64,000 nucleotides of DNA from contig CAVVGT010000009.1 of the NCBI GenBank assembly GCA_963747775.1, positions 452,331 through 516,330 of the forward strand, written 5' to 3'. This stretch comes from JAGVSZ01 sp963747775 (lineage in GTDB: Bacteria; Pseudomonadota; Gammaproteobacteria; Burkholderiales; SG8-39). The notes under the pieces are model-generated. The model was not told where the DNA came from. It searched no databases and saw only the letters and a program-made list of their open reading frames with translations. A program made the translations under genes and the position numbers. Below are positions 9,896-18,026 of the stretch, one piece after another; positions within the stretch are counted from its first letter, which is position 1, and every line of letters begins with the position of its first letter.

Positions 9896-10927
9896 TCATC
9901 CAACCGCCGCGCGCTGGGACTGCTTGGTCAATGCGCTTTCGATCAAGCGCCGTGCCCGGACGCCGCCGGCGTCGATATTGAAGTTCCGCAGCTGCCGGTC
10001 TGTCCGCCGTAGAATGTTCTCCTGCTGAGCCTCGAGCACGACGATGTCTTCCGCGAATACCGCGCTCTGGGCATCCTTGATGCGGCAGCTCAGTCCCTGA
10101 TCCTTGACCTCGAAGTCGCGCGCCATGCCCCAGAAGTACCAGGTGGAGGTGTCCGACTCCGGCGTCATCACGTCCACCACGATTCCGGTCACGCCCTGCG
10201 AACGGTCCCCCTGCGGCGCTCCGGTGCCCGAGTGCGCTACGCCGACGTCGATCATGACGTTGGCCGGCAACGTGAACGTGCCGATCTGCCAGCGGTCGCA
10301 CTGCTCATTCGACTTCAGGTTGCTGGCCCAGAACGGCGGCGGTTCGATGCCGTGCATCCAGCGCGTCACCGTTACGGACTTGTCGTCCTCGGTGGTCTTG
10401 ATCGGCGCTTTGGTGATCTCCTCCTGACCGATGCTGGTCGGATGCACGAATGTTTCGTGGGTCAGATCCATCAGATTGTCCACGAGCAGCCGATAGTCGC
10501 AGCGGACGTAGTAGGTGCCGCCGTCGAAAGCCCAATTCGGATCGGAGCACCGGTGCAGGTCGGGGATCAGCGCTTCATCGGCACGCGCCGGATCGCCGAT
10601 CCATACCCAGACGAAGCGATGCCGCTCCACCACCGGGTAGGCGTTGACTTTCACGCTGGCGGGCACCTTGTCCATGTTCGGCATGTAAACGCATTCGCCC
10701 TTGCCGTTGAGCTCGATGCCGTGATAACCGCAGACGATCAGTTCGCCCTTTACCCTGCCTTTGGACAGCGGCAGCATGCGATGGGGGCAACAGTCTTCCA
10801 GCGCGACCAGGCTGCGGTCGGGTCGGCGATAGAGCACGATCGGCTCGCCGCACACCGTTCGCGCAAATGGCTTCTGCTTGACTTCGTAGTCCCACGCGAT
10901 GACATACCAGTGGTTCGTGAGGAACAT
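9896..10927 (-). CDS. VanA-like Rieske [2Fe-2S] aromatic O-demethylase/oxygenase
   Basis: The 343-aa oxygenase component has the Rieske site Cys47-x-His49 (CPHR) and Cys66-x2-His69 (CGYHG). It also has the mononuclear iron motif in NLMDLTHETFVHP, with the bridging Asp and two His. Length, the N-terminal LTNHWYVIAWDYEV and overall layout match vanillate O-demethylase VanA (vanillate + O2 to protocatechuate + formaldehyde). Substrate is inferred only from similarity, and related enzymes act on dicamba or other methoxyarenes. No VanB-type reductase gene is adjacent, so electrons must come from elsewhere. The ATG at 10927 has a GGAGAG box six bases upstream on its strand. It is divergent from the PQQ alcohol dehydrogenase, which could oxidise C1 products. 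Confidence 0.82.
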   Translation of the reverse strand: MFLTNHWYVIAWDYEVKQKPFARTVCGEPIVLYRRPDRSLVALEDCCPHRMLPLSKGRVKGELIVCGYHGIELNGKGECVYMPNMDKVPASVKVNAYPVVERHRFVWVWIGDPARADEALIPDLHRCSDPNWAFDGGTYYVRCDYRLLVDNLMDLTHETFVHPTSIGQEEITKAPIKTTEDDKSVTVTRWMHGIEPPPFWASNLKSNEQCDRWQIGTFTLPANVMIDVGVAHSGTGAPQGDRSQGVTGIVVDVMTPESDTSTWYFWGMARDFEVKDQGLSCRIKDAQSAVFAEDIVVLEAQQENILRRTDRQLRNFNIDAGGVRARRLIESALTKQSQRAAVG

Positions 10928-11532
10928 GGTTCGCTCTCCAGGCAACGTACGCCCACGACGCACGGGCGCTTGAGGGGAATTATCGCGCGGTCTGCATGCG
11001 TAATGTAAGCGCGCGACAGCACCGGGCGCGATGCCCGGTCGGCGCGCGGTAGATATGTTCCCGTCGTAAAGCCGGACCGTGCGTGACCTTCTCAGATGAC
11101 CCGATCGCCCATGATCGCCTTGTGTCAGTGTCCGGGCCGAGCCGGAAGCCGGCGGTCCGATCAGGCAGTGGCGAAGAATTGACCCGAGGAAAAGGCCCTG
11201 GCTCACGCTAAGGCCTTGATGATCTGGCGCGCACAGAACTACACGCGCCCCCGTTCGTAGGGCCTCGCCAGGATGTTCGCGCGGAGCCCTCGATGTCCGC
11301 GCAACCCGTGTCAACCTTGGTCGGCAACCGCGCCGTCGTCCGCTGGACCGCGGCTTGGGGGCCGACCCTTCTCCCATCTTGCATTTGGGCGCAGACACGC
11401 CTATACCGTATCTGCTCCCAGCCGCTCCCGTGACCGCGACCGAACCCGCGGCGCGATGACGGCGTGGAAGCCATTTTCAACCCTCGTCTGCTGCACCGAA
11501 CGAAACGTCGCGACACTAAGGGGGGATTCTCA
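10928..11532. other. Divergent intergenic region between the VanA-like gene and xoxF
   Basis: These 605 bp separate two divergently transcribed genes and must hold both promoters. I see no open frame with family resemblance and no clear operator. A purine-rich AAGGGGGGA stretch just ahead of the ATG at 11533 serves as the ribosome-binding site of xoxF. Confidence 0.4.
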
Positions 11533-13254
11533 ATGACTCGACGATGGCACTTCCCTGCACTTACGGCTGCGTCGCTCATGCTCGCCGCCGCTGCCGCCCC
11601 GGCAGCCGACGTTGACGGCAACCGCCTCGTCAACGCCGACAAGGAGCCGGACAACTGGATGACCTATCACGGCACCTACAAGTCGTGGCACTACAGCCCG
11701 CTTGCCGTGATCAACGCCGGCAACGTGGCCCAGCTCAGGGAGGCGTGGTCGCACGTCGCGAGCCGGTCGACGCGAGGCCTCCAGTCGTACCCGCTGGTCG
11801 TCGACGGCGTGCTGTACTACTCCGGGTCCTACAACCAGGTCTGGGCGCTCGATGGCGCCACAGGCGATGTGCTGTGGCAGTACAAGCAGAAGCTCAACGA
11901 GGACCTGGTCGCGAAGCAGACCCACTCGCCGTACAACCGCGGCATCGCGATCGGATACGGCAACATCTACATGGGCACGCTCGACGGCAAGCTCGTCGCG
12001 ATCGACATGAAGTCGGGCAAGCTCGCCTGGGAAACCAAGCTGGTGAACTCGGAAAAGCTTACGGTCGGCTTCACCGGCGCGCCGCTGCTGGTGAAGGACA
12101 AGGTCGTCATCGGCGCGCAGGGCGGCGAGTGGCCCGACCGCGGGCCGATCTTCGGCGTCGACGCGCGAACCGGGAAGCAGTTGTGGCGGTTTTACACGGC
12201 GGGCGGCGAGGAAGGCAACGGCGACGCGCGCAACACGTGGCTCAACGACTCGTGGAAGACCGGCGGCGGCGGCGGCTGGATGGCGGGTGGCTATGACCCC
12301 GAGACCAACACCGTGTGGTGGGGTACGGCCAACCCGGCGCCGCTCTACGATTGGTCGGGGGCAGATTACAAGACCAAGGGCGCGCGTCCGGGCGATAACC
12401 TGTACACCACGTCGGTGATCCTGCTCGATCCGGACACGGGCAAGCTAAAGGGCTACCACCAGGAGCTGCCGCACGACGCGTGGGACTTCGACAGCGCCAC
12501 CGGCGAGTTCATCATGGTCGAGCGCGGCGGGAAGAAGTTCGTCGTCCACCCGAGCAAGAGCGGCTTCGTCTGGGTCTATGACCGCAACGGCAAGGTGGTG
12601 AACGTCTGGCGGTTGATCAAGCACATCAACTTCGTGCAGGACATCAAGCCGAACGGCGAGCTCGTCGGTCGCCGCGACATGACCGAAGGCAAACACGAGA
12701 ACCTGTGCCCGTTCATCGCCGGCGGGATGAGCTGGAACATGGGTTCGTACAACCCGAAAACGGGGCTGCTCTACAAAGTCGGCAACGAGTGGTGCATGGA
12801 CCTCGAGATCGTCAAGACGACGCCGGTGCTCGAGCCGATGGCGCAGCTCAACATCGGCGCGAACTTCAACATCACGCATCCCAAGGGCGACCAGGCGCAC
12901 GGTCACGTCTCGGCGCGCGACCCGATCACCGGCAAGATGAAGTGGGAGGTCAAGTTCCCCGAGCCGCCACTCGCGAGCCTGCTCTCCACCGGCGGCAACC
13001 TGCTGTTCGTCCCCGACGCGCGCGGCTGGCTGCGCGCCTATGACGCGACGACCGGTAAGGAGCTGTGGAAGCACAACAACGGCCAGGGCCACAACGGCGG
13101 GATCATCAGCTATCGCGCCAAGGGCAAGCAGTACGTGGCGGTCATGACCGGTTGGGGCGGCCTCGCCGGCGACGACTATGGCGCGTTCTTCGGCGGCGTC
13201 TTCGCGCAGATGCCGAAGGACTCGGGCGTCCTGAAGGTGTTCGCGCTGCCCTGA
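11533..13254 (+). CDS. xoxF: PQQ-dependent alcohol dehydrogenase with lanthanide-type DxD site (XoxF-like)
   Basis: This periplasmic quinoprotein dehydrogenase (573 aa) has a signal peptide of about 24 residues ending AAPAAD. The eight-bladed propeller shows W-docking-type repeats such as YNQVWALDGATGDVLWQY and LVAIDMKSGKLAWET. The active site reads HDAWDFDS: catalytic Asp318 is followed at +2 by Asp320, the extra carboxylate that marks lanthanide-dependent (XoxF/ExaF) enzymes; calcium types have Ala there. The vicinal Cys-Cys pair normal in this family is absent: the matching place reads THSPYNRGIAIG. It would oxidise methanol or other alcohols and pass electrons to the cytochrome encoded 62 bp downstream. 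XoxF versus another Ln-ADH clade cannot be settled by eye. Confidence 0.8.
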   Translation: MTRRWHFPALTAASLMLAAAAAPAADVDGNRLVNADKEPDNWMTYHGTYKSWHYSPLAVINAGNVAQLREAWSHVASRSTRGLQSYPLVVDGVLYYSGSYNQVWALDGATGDVLWQYKQKLNEDLVAKQTHSPYNRGIAIGYGNIYMGTLDGKLVAIDMKSGKLAWETKLVNSEKLTVGFTGAPLLVKDKVVIGAQGGEWPDRGPIFGVDARTGKQLWRFYTAGGEEGNGDARNTWLNDSWKTGGGGGWMAGGYDPETNTVWWGTANPAPLYDWSGADYKTKGARPGDNLYTTSVILLDPDTGKLKGYHQELPHDAWDFDSATGEFIMVERGGKKFVVHPSKSGFVWVYDRNGKVVNVWRLIKHINFVQDIKPNGELVGRRDMTEGKHENLCPFIAGGMSWNMGSYNPKTGLLYKVGNEWCMDLEIVKTTPVLEPMAQLNIGANFNITHPKGDQAHGHVSARDPITGKMKWEVKFPEPPLASLLSTGGNLLFVPDARGWLRAYDATTGKELWKHNNGQGHNGGIISYRAKGKQYVAVMTGWGGLAGDDYGAFFGGVFAQMPKDSGVLKVFALP

Positions 13255-13316
13255 GCGGCACGCGGGTCGTCGGAAGCGGAGAGGCGCGACGCGCCTCTTC
13301 GCTGCGCCGCTCCAAG

Positions 13317-13739
13317 ATGCTGAGACCGTTCCTCGACATCTCGATCAGGGCGATCCCGGTGGCGCTTGGCCTGTGCCTCGCTTCCGCTGGTGCGCCGGTG
13401 CCAGCCCAGGACAAGCCCGGCCCGATGCAGTCCGGCCAGCACGTGCAAGGCGCCCCGGCGAAGAAGGGCGCGGCCGATGTGGCGCCAGACGCGACCGCTG
13501 CGAGTCCTGCCAGCATCAACGTCAACCAGCTATTCGCGTCGAGTTGCGGCTGGTGCCATTTCAAGGGCGGACGGGAGAACGGCAAGGGGCCGAAGCTCAT
13601 GCACACGACGCTCACCGATGCCGAGATCGAGTCGCGCATCCGGGCCGGCAAACCGGGTCACATGCCCGCCTTCGGATCGACGTTTAGCGACGAGCAGCTA
13701 AAGGCGATCGTCGCCTACATCCGGGAGCTGAAGCCTTGA
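13317..13739 (+). CDS. xoxG: Periplasmic cytochrome c (XoxG-like electron acceptor)
   Basis: The 140-aa exported cytochrome has a signal peptide ending near APVPAQD, one haem site C77-G-W-C80-H81, and probable axial Met116 in GHMPAF. Its position directly after the PQQ dehydrogenase and before a XoxJ-like protein matches the xoxFGJ order, where XoxG takes electrons from the dehydrogenase. It is shorter than many XoxG proteins but has the same single-haem layout. I chose the ATG at 13317 because it gives a complete signal peptide. The stop overlaps the next start. Confidence 0.75.
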   Translation: MLRPFLDISIRAIPVALGLCLASAGAPVPAQDKPGPMQSGQHVQGAPAKKGAADVAPDATAASPASINVNQLFASSCGWCHFKGGRENGKGPKLMHTTLTDAEIESRIRAGKPGHMPAFGSTFSDEQLKAIVAYIRELKP

Positions 13740-14515
13740 GCTTGCGGCACGTGCCGTCGAGCGTCGTGGCATCGCTCCTGCTCTACGTGCTATCGGCGGC
13801 GCCTGCGTATCCGCGGCCCTACGAGGAGATCCGCGCGCGCGGCGAGATTGCGGTCTGCGCGAACCCGAACGCACTGCCCTACTCCAGCAACCGTCCCGAG
13901 CGCCCCGGGTTCCAGATCGAGATCGCCCGCGCGCTCGCCGGACGGCTCGGACTGCGGCTGCACGTCGACTGGATCGTGCCGCGCATGCGCGCTGCGACCG
14001 TCGACTGCGACATGCTGATGGACACGATTGCGCGGCCGGAGATCCAGGGACCCGCGATCAAGCTCTCCCTGCCGTACCAGACCGGGGGCGTGGCGCTCGC
14101 GTTTGCGCCCGGTCAGCCGACTGTCGCAGCCTATCGTGACCTGAAGGCGGGAAGCCGCGTCGGCGTGATGATGAACTCGCTCGCGAGCCTGATCGTCAGC
14201 AAGACCGAGGCGCGCATGGTGCCGTTCGGGTTCGAGGACGACATGCTCGAGGCGGTCGCGAAAGGCGAAGTCGATGCCGCGGCCGTATCGCCGGCGTCGA
14301 TCGGCTACTTCAACCTCACGAATCCTGCCCGCAAGGTCGCGCTTGTCCACGCCGAGGACTCCGAGCCCGAACTGAAATGGGTCGTCGCAATAGGCCTGCG
14401 CCGGGCCGATACACCGCTCGTCGAGGCGGTCAACGCGGCGGTCGCCGGACTCGTTGCAGACGGCACGATCGCCGGGATCTATGCGAACTACGGCGTGACC
14501 TATCGCCGGCCGTGA
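13736..14515 (+). CDS. xoxJ: XoxJ/MxaJ-like periplasmic solute-binding protein
   Basis: This 259-aa exported protein has the bacterial extracellular solute-binding (SBP_bac_3) fold: GEIAVCANPNALPYSS, FQIEIARALAGRLGL, DCDMLMDTIARP and GSRVGVMMNS. In methanol-oxidising bacteria, MxaJ/XoxJ proteins of this type are encoded beside the dehydrogenase and are thought to help activate it. The start is a TTG at 13736 whose last two bases lie in the TGA stop of the cytochrome gene, so translation is coupled. A signal peptide runs to about residue 25 (VLSAAPAYPRP). Assignment depends strongly on context. Confidence 0.75.
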   Translation: MSLRHVPSSVVASLLLYVLSAAPAYPRPYEEIRARGEIAVCANPNALPYSSNRPERPGFQIEIARALAGRLGLRLHVDWIVPRMRAATVDCDMLMDTIARPEIQGPAIKLSLPYQTGGVALAFAPGQPTVAAYRDLKAGSRVGVMMNSLASLIVSKTEARMVPFGFEDDMLEAVAKGEVDAAAVSPASIGYFNLTNPARKVALVHAEDSEPELKWVVAIGLRRADTPLVEAVNAAVAGLVADGTIAGIYANYGVTYRRP

Positions 14516-14661
14516 TACGGCCATCCGTCGTACACCACGACTAAGGACACCCACGGGCGCATCCGGCGGGATTTAATGGGATGGACGTCCCCCACCCGCT
14601 ACGGCATCGACGTGCCAAAGTGGTCGTGCGTGTCAACCACTTAAGGAGAGGGGACGTCTAA

Positions 14662-14990
14662 ATGAAGATTACGACGATTGGCCTGGATCTGGCCGCGATT
14701 CGCGACCATCTTGCCGAGTTTGGCATCGTGATCCGGCAAGGCGTCAAGGCCCTGCCCCAAGCCCTACCGAAGCTCCTTGAAGAGACTGACACCACCCTGC
14801 CCCCATAGCGCGCTCGATGCGCGCCCTGCTCAGCGAGCAGCTGCGTTATTTCTCAGAGCGTGTGAGTCAGGTCGAGCGAGAGCTGCTTCGCTGGCATCGC
14901 ACCAGCGAGCCCAGCCCGCGCCTGGAGGCCATCGGCGGGGTCGGCCCGATCACGGCCACAGCCATCGGATCAGGTTGCGCGGACAGGACA
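14662..14990 (+). pseudogene. Internally deleted IS110-family transposase remnant
   Basis: The remnant begins MKITTIGLDLA, the N-terminal motif of IS110/IS1111 transposases, behind a good AAGGAGAGG box at 14642-14650. It then jumps directly to sequence from the middle of that family (IRDHLAEFGIVIRQGVKAL, later RLEAIGGVGPITATAI). A stop interrupts it after LPP at about 14806, and the C-terminal half is absent. The DEDD catalytic core is therefore gone and the element is dead. It marks the left part of the scrap-rich accessory region. Confidence 0.7.
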
Positions 14991-15010
14991 CGAACAGTCC
15001 GCGGACAGCG

Positions 15011-15142
15011 TTACCGCAGAAGCCACATCCAGTTCGCGACCAGCGCGGCGCAGAGAACGATCTCGCCGTACATTCGGATCTTCCCTCTCCGGCGGTCCAC
15101 TATCACCATCTGATTCCTGCGACGCCGCTCCTTCATCTTCAT
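15011..15142 (-). CDS. Possible 43-aa membrane peptide
   Basis: This short frame encodes a very basic N-terminus (MKMKERRRRNQ) followed by one hydrophobic stretch, GEIVLCAALVANWMWLL. A GAGGGG box lies about 13 bases upstream of the ATG, rather far. The layout is that of a small single-pass membrane protein, but I recognise no family and it may be chance. Confidence 0.3.
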   Translation of the reverse strand: MKMKERRRRNQMVIVDRRRGKIRMYGEIVLCAALVANWMWLLR

Positions 15143-15370
15143 CGCCACTTGTTTCCCCTCACTCGAGTTGCGATTCGAAATCAGCAAAGCACATAGACGG
15201 CATTCGCCTAGGCCGCTGAGGTGACTGGTGGTAGCAAAGTTGTGTTAAGCACAGCTTATGCGACGAAGCATTGGGTGTGTGTCAAATCTCGTGAACCAAC
15301 CTGTACAAATCCAGTAATCCCCCGACCCCCGGGGTTCTGAGCCTCGTAATGGGCTATCGAGCTTCGTGAA

Positions 15371-15439
15371 AGACGACACCTTATGGTGCGAGGGTCACCG
15401 GCTCGTCGTCGTGTTCCTGTGTGCGTGGTAAGAGCGGAA
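15371..15439 (+). repeat. CGWWER module, copy 1 (degenerate)
   Basis: Partial copy of the dispersed module. Its best frame reads LWCEGHRLVVVFLCAW and then hits a stop where other copies read WERE. Confidence 0.55.
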
Positions 15440-15601
15440 GGCTTCGGCGTCGCCGATTTGCAGCTGCTTAGGGAGCTGGGAATTGTTGACGAGGATGTCG
15501 ATGACTTCTTAGCGGCGCGAGATGCGTCGGGAGGCGCGGTCGAGCGGGACTGCCGAACCTGTCGTAACTCGACCGGCACGCCGGACGGGCATCACCTTTA
15601 G
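15383..15601 (+). CDS. Small hypothetical protein ending in a truncated CGWWER module
   Basis: The 72-aa frame has an acidic middle (LQLLRELGIVDEDVDDFLA) and ends CRTCRNSTGTPDGHHL at a TAG. In intact copies of the module this codon is TGG (Trp), so the stop truncates the module after its first half. The start is arbitrary and overlaps module copy 1 in another frame. It is probably a decayed gene. Confidence 0.3.
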   Translation: MVRGSPARRRVPVCVVRAEGFGVADLQLLRELGIVDEDVDDFLAARDASGGAVERDCRTCRNSTGTPDGHHL

Positions 15602-15655
15602 TGCGACCGTCACCGGCTGGTGGTCGTGTTCCCGTGCGGGTGGTGGGAGCGAGAG
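15553..15655 (+). repeat. CGWWER module, copy 2 (internal stop)
   Basis: Second copy: C-x2-C, then TGTPDG, H-x-L, a TAG in place of Trp, C-x2-H, LVVVFPCGWWERE. Its second half lies inside the long direct repeat and is therefore duplicated at about 35.3 kb. Confidence 0.6.
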
Positions 15656-15833
15656 GTCGGCGCGAAAAGCGAAGCTCGGGGCGCCCCCTCGCGCACCCTA
15701 GCGGCCGCTACACGGGGATCGGGGCGGGCAAGGAGCGCTCCACGCGGCCCACCGTTTGAGCGAACGCGGAATCAGACGGCGCCTTTGACAATTGTTTTCT
15801 GTTGACGATCCTCAGCTCGGCTAGGGTGCCACT

Positions 15834-15912
15834 AGGCGAATAGCTCAACAGGAAGAGCGACGGTGCCAGTCCTTACCGAAGGTTGAGGGTTCGAGTCCTT
15901 CTTCGCCTACCA
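15834..15912 (+). tRNA. tRNA-like gene with enlarged anticodon loop, CCA encoded (copy 1)
   Basis: The acceptor stem AGGCGAA (15834-15840) pairs fully with TTCGCCT (15902-15908), followed by ACCA. The D arm is GCTC/GAGC with a GG-containing loop, and the T arm is GAGGG-TTCGAGT-CCTTC. The anticodon arm is abnormal: ACGGT pairs with ACCGA (one A-A mismatch), leaving a 10-nt loop, or 8 nt if a G-T pair closes it, where 7 is normal, and without T at the usual position 33. So no anticodon can be assigned. TTGACA (15785) and TTGACG (15802) boxes lie upstream. It may be a functional odd tRNA or a pseudo-tRNA carried by the repeat. Confidence 0.55.
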
Positions 15913-15923
15913 GACATTCGTCG

Positions 15924-16217
15924 ATGCGTGAAAAGCCGAACAGCGCGATCAACCCGCGGGACAAGGCAGCCACCGTGAACCTCTTTCGTGTCGAATCCGC
16001 TGAACCCTACGGGTGGATTGTCTATCTGGACGGCTTCGAGAAGACGCACTTCTTTGCGAGCCGCTCTCTTGCATTGATGTATGCGCGCGAATGGGCGAAA
16101 GCCAACGCACCGAGCGTGATCCAGGTCGCAGCCCTGAGCGGACATGTCGAGCGTGAGGAAACGCACAGCGTGAGGATGTTCCCCGAGCCACTGTCGGCTC
16201 GGAGTGTCCTCGGCTAG
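15924..16217 (+). CDS. 97-aa conserved-looking hypothetical protein (copy 1)
   Basis: This small soluble protein contains YGWIVYLDGFEKTHFFASRS, then LALMYAREWAKANAPSV. That is a W-x-V...F-x-S/A-A...A-x-E-W-A-K pattern reminiscent of short DUF2188-like proteins, though I cannot confirm the family. The ATG lies 11 bp after the tRNA-like CCA end, and an identical copy sits at 35601-35894. Strict preservation in both copies suggests either real function or very recent duplication. Confidence 0.5.
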   Translation: MREKPNSAINPRDKAATVNLFRVESAEPYGWIVYLDGFEKTHFFASRSLALMYAREWAKANAPSVIQVAALSGHVEREETHSVRMFPEPLSARSVLG

Positions 16218-16331
16218 CGCGCATCCGCTCCGGCTCGCGGCGTCGGGCGGCGGCACCCCCTCCTACCCGATGACGGTCGCTCCGCAGCGGCCGCTAGGCG
16301 CGGCGAGCGACCTTCCGCCGCCCCACAAACG

Positions 16332-16354
16332 AAAACCCCGCCACGCGCGCGGGG
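16332..16354 (-). terminator. Rho-independent terminator of the PEP-CTERM gene
   Basis: On the minus strand a CCCCGC/GCGGGG stem with a 7-nt or longer loop is followed by TTTT, 22 bp after the stop of the PEP-CTERM gene. An almost identical hairpin follows the second PEP-CTERM gene at 57205-57227. Confidence 0.75.
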
Positions 16355-16375
16355 TCCTGTTGCGCTTTGCGCCAC

Positions 16376-17047
16376 TCAACAAGGCTTGCGGCGCCGCGCG
16401 AAGCTGAGACCGGCGAGGGCGAGGCCGAGAAGCGCGATCGTCCCCGGCTCCGGCGCGCCGTTCGGCGTAGCGAGCCCGACGACGCCGATCGTGAATCCGT
16501 GCCAGTTCTCGCTGGTGTCCGTGAAGGTGATCGAGGTGAAGGTCCCGGGCAGGCGGATCACGCCGTGCACCTCGCCCTGCCCGAAGAAGCCGTCGGCGTT
16601 GGCGTTCAGGATCGGCGTGCCGTTGCCCCAGAATCCGGCGCCGAAGCTCAGGATCTGGATCGGTGTGTTGAAGTCGACCGTGTTGCCGTTCCAGCTGACG
16701 AGCGCGAGGAGGGGATCGACGACCGGCGTAGAGAAGCTGATGGTCTTGGTTCCGCCCGAGCTCAGAGCGACGATGTCGGTGCCCGGGGGGGCATTGCTCA
16801 CGGTCGAACTGATGTAGGGCGCGGACGGGTTCCAGTAGTTGATCCCGCCGCTCGTCTGCACGAACGCGGATAGGCCTGAGTACGTCACGCCCACCGCGGT
16901 GCCGTTCACATCCAGCGTGCCGAGCGCGCCGGGGGCGGCTGTCGTCACAGCCGTCCAATCGGTCCAGGACACGATGGCGGCCTGCGCAGTCGTGCAGGCG
17001 GTCAGGGCGAAGAAACCTGCGATGACGCTGCTCCAGCGGATGCGCAT
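16376..17047 (-). CDS. PEP-CTERM-sorted exported protein
   Basis: The 223-aa protein has a signal peptide (MRIRWSSVIAGFFALTA to TAQA). Its C-terminus is the PEP-CTERM sorting tail, PEPGTIALLGLALAGLSFA followed by RRR. Such proteins are exported, then cut and released or anchored by exosortase EpsH/XrtA-type systems in exopolysaccharide-producing Gram-negatives. The middle is a beta-rich secreted domain of unknown role, with IRLPGTFTSITFTDTSENWH near its end. The ATG at 17047 has a GGGAGAGA box upstream. No exosortase gene is in this window, so it must be elsewhere in the genome. Confidence 0.85.
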   Translation of the reverse strand: MRIRWSSVIAGFFALTACTTAQAAIVSWTDWTAVTTAAPGALGTLDVNGTAVGVTYSGLSAFVQTSGGINYWNPSAPYISSTVSNAPPGTDIVALSSGGTKTISFSTPVVDPLLALVSWNGNTVDFNTPIQILSFGAGFWGNGTPILNANADGFFGQGEVHGVIRLPGTFTSITFTDTSENWHGFTIGVVGLATPNGAPEPGTIALLGLALAGLSFARRRKPC

Positions 17048-17252
17048 GACGATTCTCTCCCTGAGATGACAGGTCACGATCCGAAGTGGCCCGGCGAGGC
17101 CTTGCAGCGAAAGATGCACGCATCATGCGTGCCATTTTTAAAAAGAATCGATAGTTCAAGCCCTTGCCAGACTCGCCGGATAGATGGGACGAGCGGACTG
17201 TAAACGGTGCCGACGCCGGTGCGCATCGGAGCCCCGTGGGCGTCCTTGCCAG

Positions 17253-17377
17253 TCTGGACATCTCGCGGGCGATCAAGCTCGACGCCGTTCAATCCGGAGT
17301 AACCATGGTCGACAAGCTGCGGGCGCTCCTTCTCAAGCACTACGGCCTCGCCGCGGGCTCACGGCAAAAGACGACGG
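17253..17377 (+). pseudogene. Truncated ribbon-helix-helix gene (copy of 58.6-kb gene)
   Basis: The reading SRAIKLDAVQSGVTMVDKL continuing to the conserved tail KHYGLAAGSRQKTT matches the C-terminal half of the 58565-58804 protein almost exactly. The N-terminal beta-strand (MKRLTLDIPEDLH in the other copy) is lost. At 17377 it runs straight into module copy 3, where the other copy has a stop and about 40 bp before its module. It is a broken duplicate. Confidence 0.7.
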
Positions 17378-17435
17378 TGCGAGCGGCACCGGCTGGTGGT
17401 CGTCGTGCGGGTGGCGGGAGCGGGAGGTCGGGGCC
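17378..17435 (+). repeat. CGWWER module, copy 3 (partial)
   Basis: Partial module, C-E-R-H-R-L-V-V-V, joined directly to the broken ribbon-helix-helix copy. The CGWWER end is out of frame. Confidence 0.5.
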
Positions 17436-17602
17436 GGCCGAGACGGAAGCGATTCCCAACGACGAATTTGTCAACTTCGGTGAAAGGCGTGGGCTAAAGC
17501 ACGGACCTAATACATTGGGGCAGAAGACGCCATGTAGTCGTGCGCGATCATGTTCGTCTGGGCGCAGCGCGGAAACAATCCCCTTGCTGGGGCGCCCGGC
17601 TT

Positions 17603-17636
17603 CGGCCCTCGTCGTCCATGCGGGGCCGTTTTTTTT
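17603..17636 (+). terminator. Strong rho-independent terminator
   Basis: CGGCCCT and GGGGCCG form a stem of six Watson-Crick pairs plus one G-T, with a 12-nt loop, followed by eight T residues (17629-17636). It sits in a stretch with no recognisable gene upstream on the plus strand (17440-17600), so it may end a small RNA or a decayed gene. Confidence 0.65.
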
Positions 17637-17874
17637 GCTCGCGGACGGCGTGATTGCTGGCCGGCATGCTGTTGATCCCCCGCCACCGTTGCGCCGTGCG
17701 TTCGTTCATGCCCGCGCGTTCGATGGTGTTGCGGTAGTCGAATGGCATACCCGCCGCAGCGGCGGGTTTAGTCCCGCCGTCACGACCACGCGGGGACCGT
17801 TCGATCTTTCTGAGCCGTGCCTTGACGCGGCGCTCGGCCGCGCCTGCCGGGGCTACGGGCGCGTTCGACGCGCG

Positions 17875-17960
17875 GACGGGTGGTCGCACCTTGTGGTCGC
17901 GAGCGTCACCGGTCCGTAGTCGTGTCCCCGTGTGGGTGGTGGGAGCGGGAGGCGGGAGCG
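17875..17960 (+). repeat. CGWWER module, copy 4 (degenerate)
   Basis: Recognisable at base level (GGACGGGTGG, then a GTCACCGG core and GGGTGGTGGGAGCGGGAGG), but small indels break the reading frame. Confidence 0.45.
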
Positions 17961-18026
17961 GAAATGAAAGCCCCGCCGAAGCGGGGCTCGTCAACTCATC
18001 CTACAGGTAAGGTAGGGCTCTCTCCC

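Larger units (their letters stand above)
15610..16307 (+). repeat. Long direct repeat, left copy (about 0.7 kb)
   Basis: Bases 15610-16307 recur at 35287-35984 with a constant offset of 19677 and only a handful of substitutions, for example T/C near 15757 and three near 16230-16245. The repeat contains the end of a CGWWER module, a tRNA-like gene and a 97-aa gene. Similarity ends abruptly after GGCGCGGCGAG. The near identity shows a recent duplication or recombination, and the two copies bound a 19.7-kb segment. Confidence 0.92.
17440..18026. other. Accessory stretch without a supported gene
   Basis: Apart from the terminator at 17603-17636 and module copy 4 at 17875-17960, I see no gene here. 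The open frames are short, poorly started and have no family resemblance. The sequence looks like accumulated repeat scraps. Confidence 0.45.

Noticed and set aside
15383..15805. Two overlapping small frames as a functional gene pair
   Set aside because: They are pieces of module copies 1 and 2 broken by stops; at best one decayed gene.
17440..17602. Possible small RNA ending at the 17603 terminator
   Set aside because: The terminator is good, but I see no promoter or conserved fold, so I list the terminator only.
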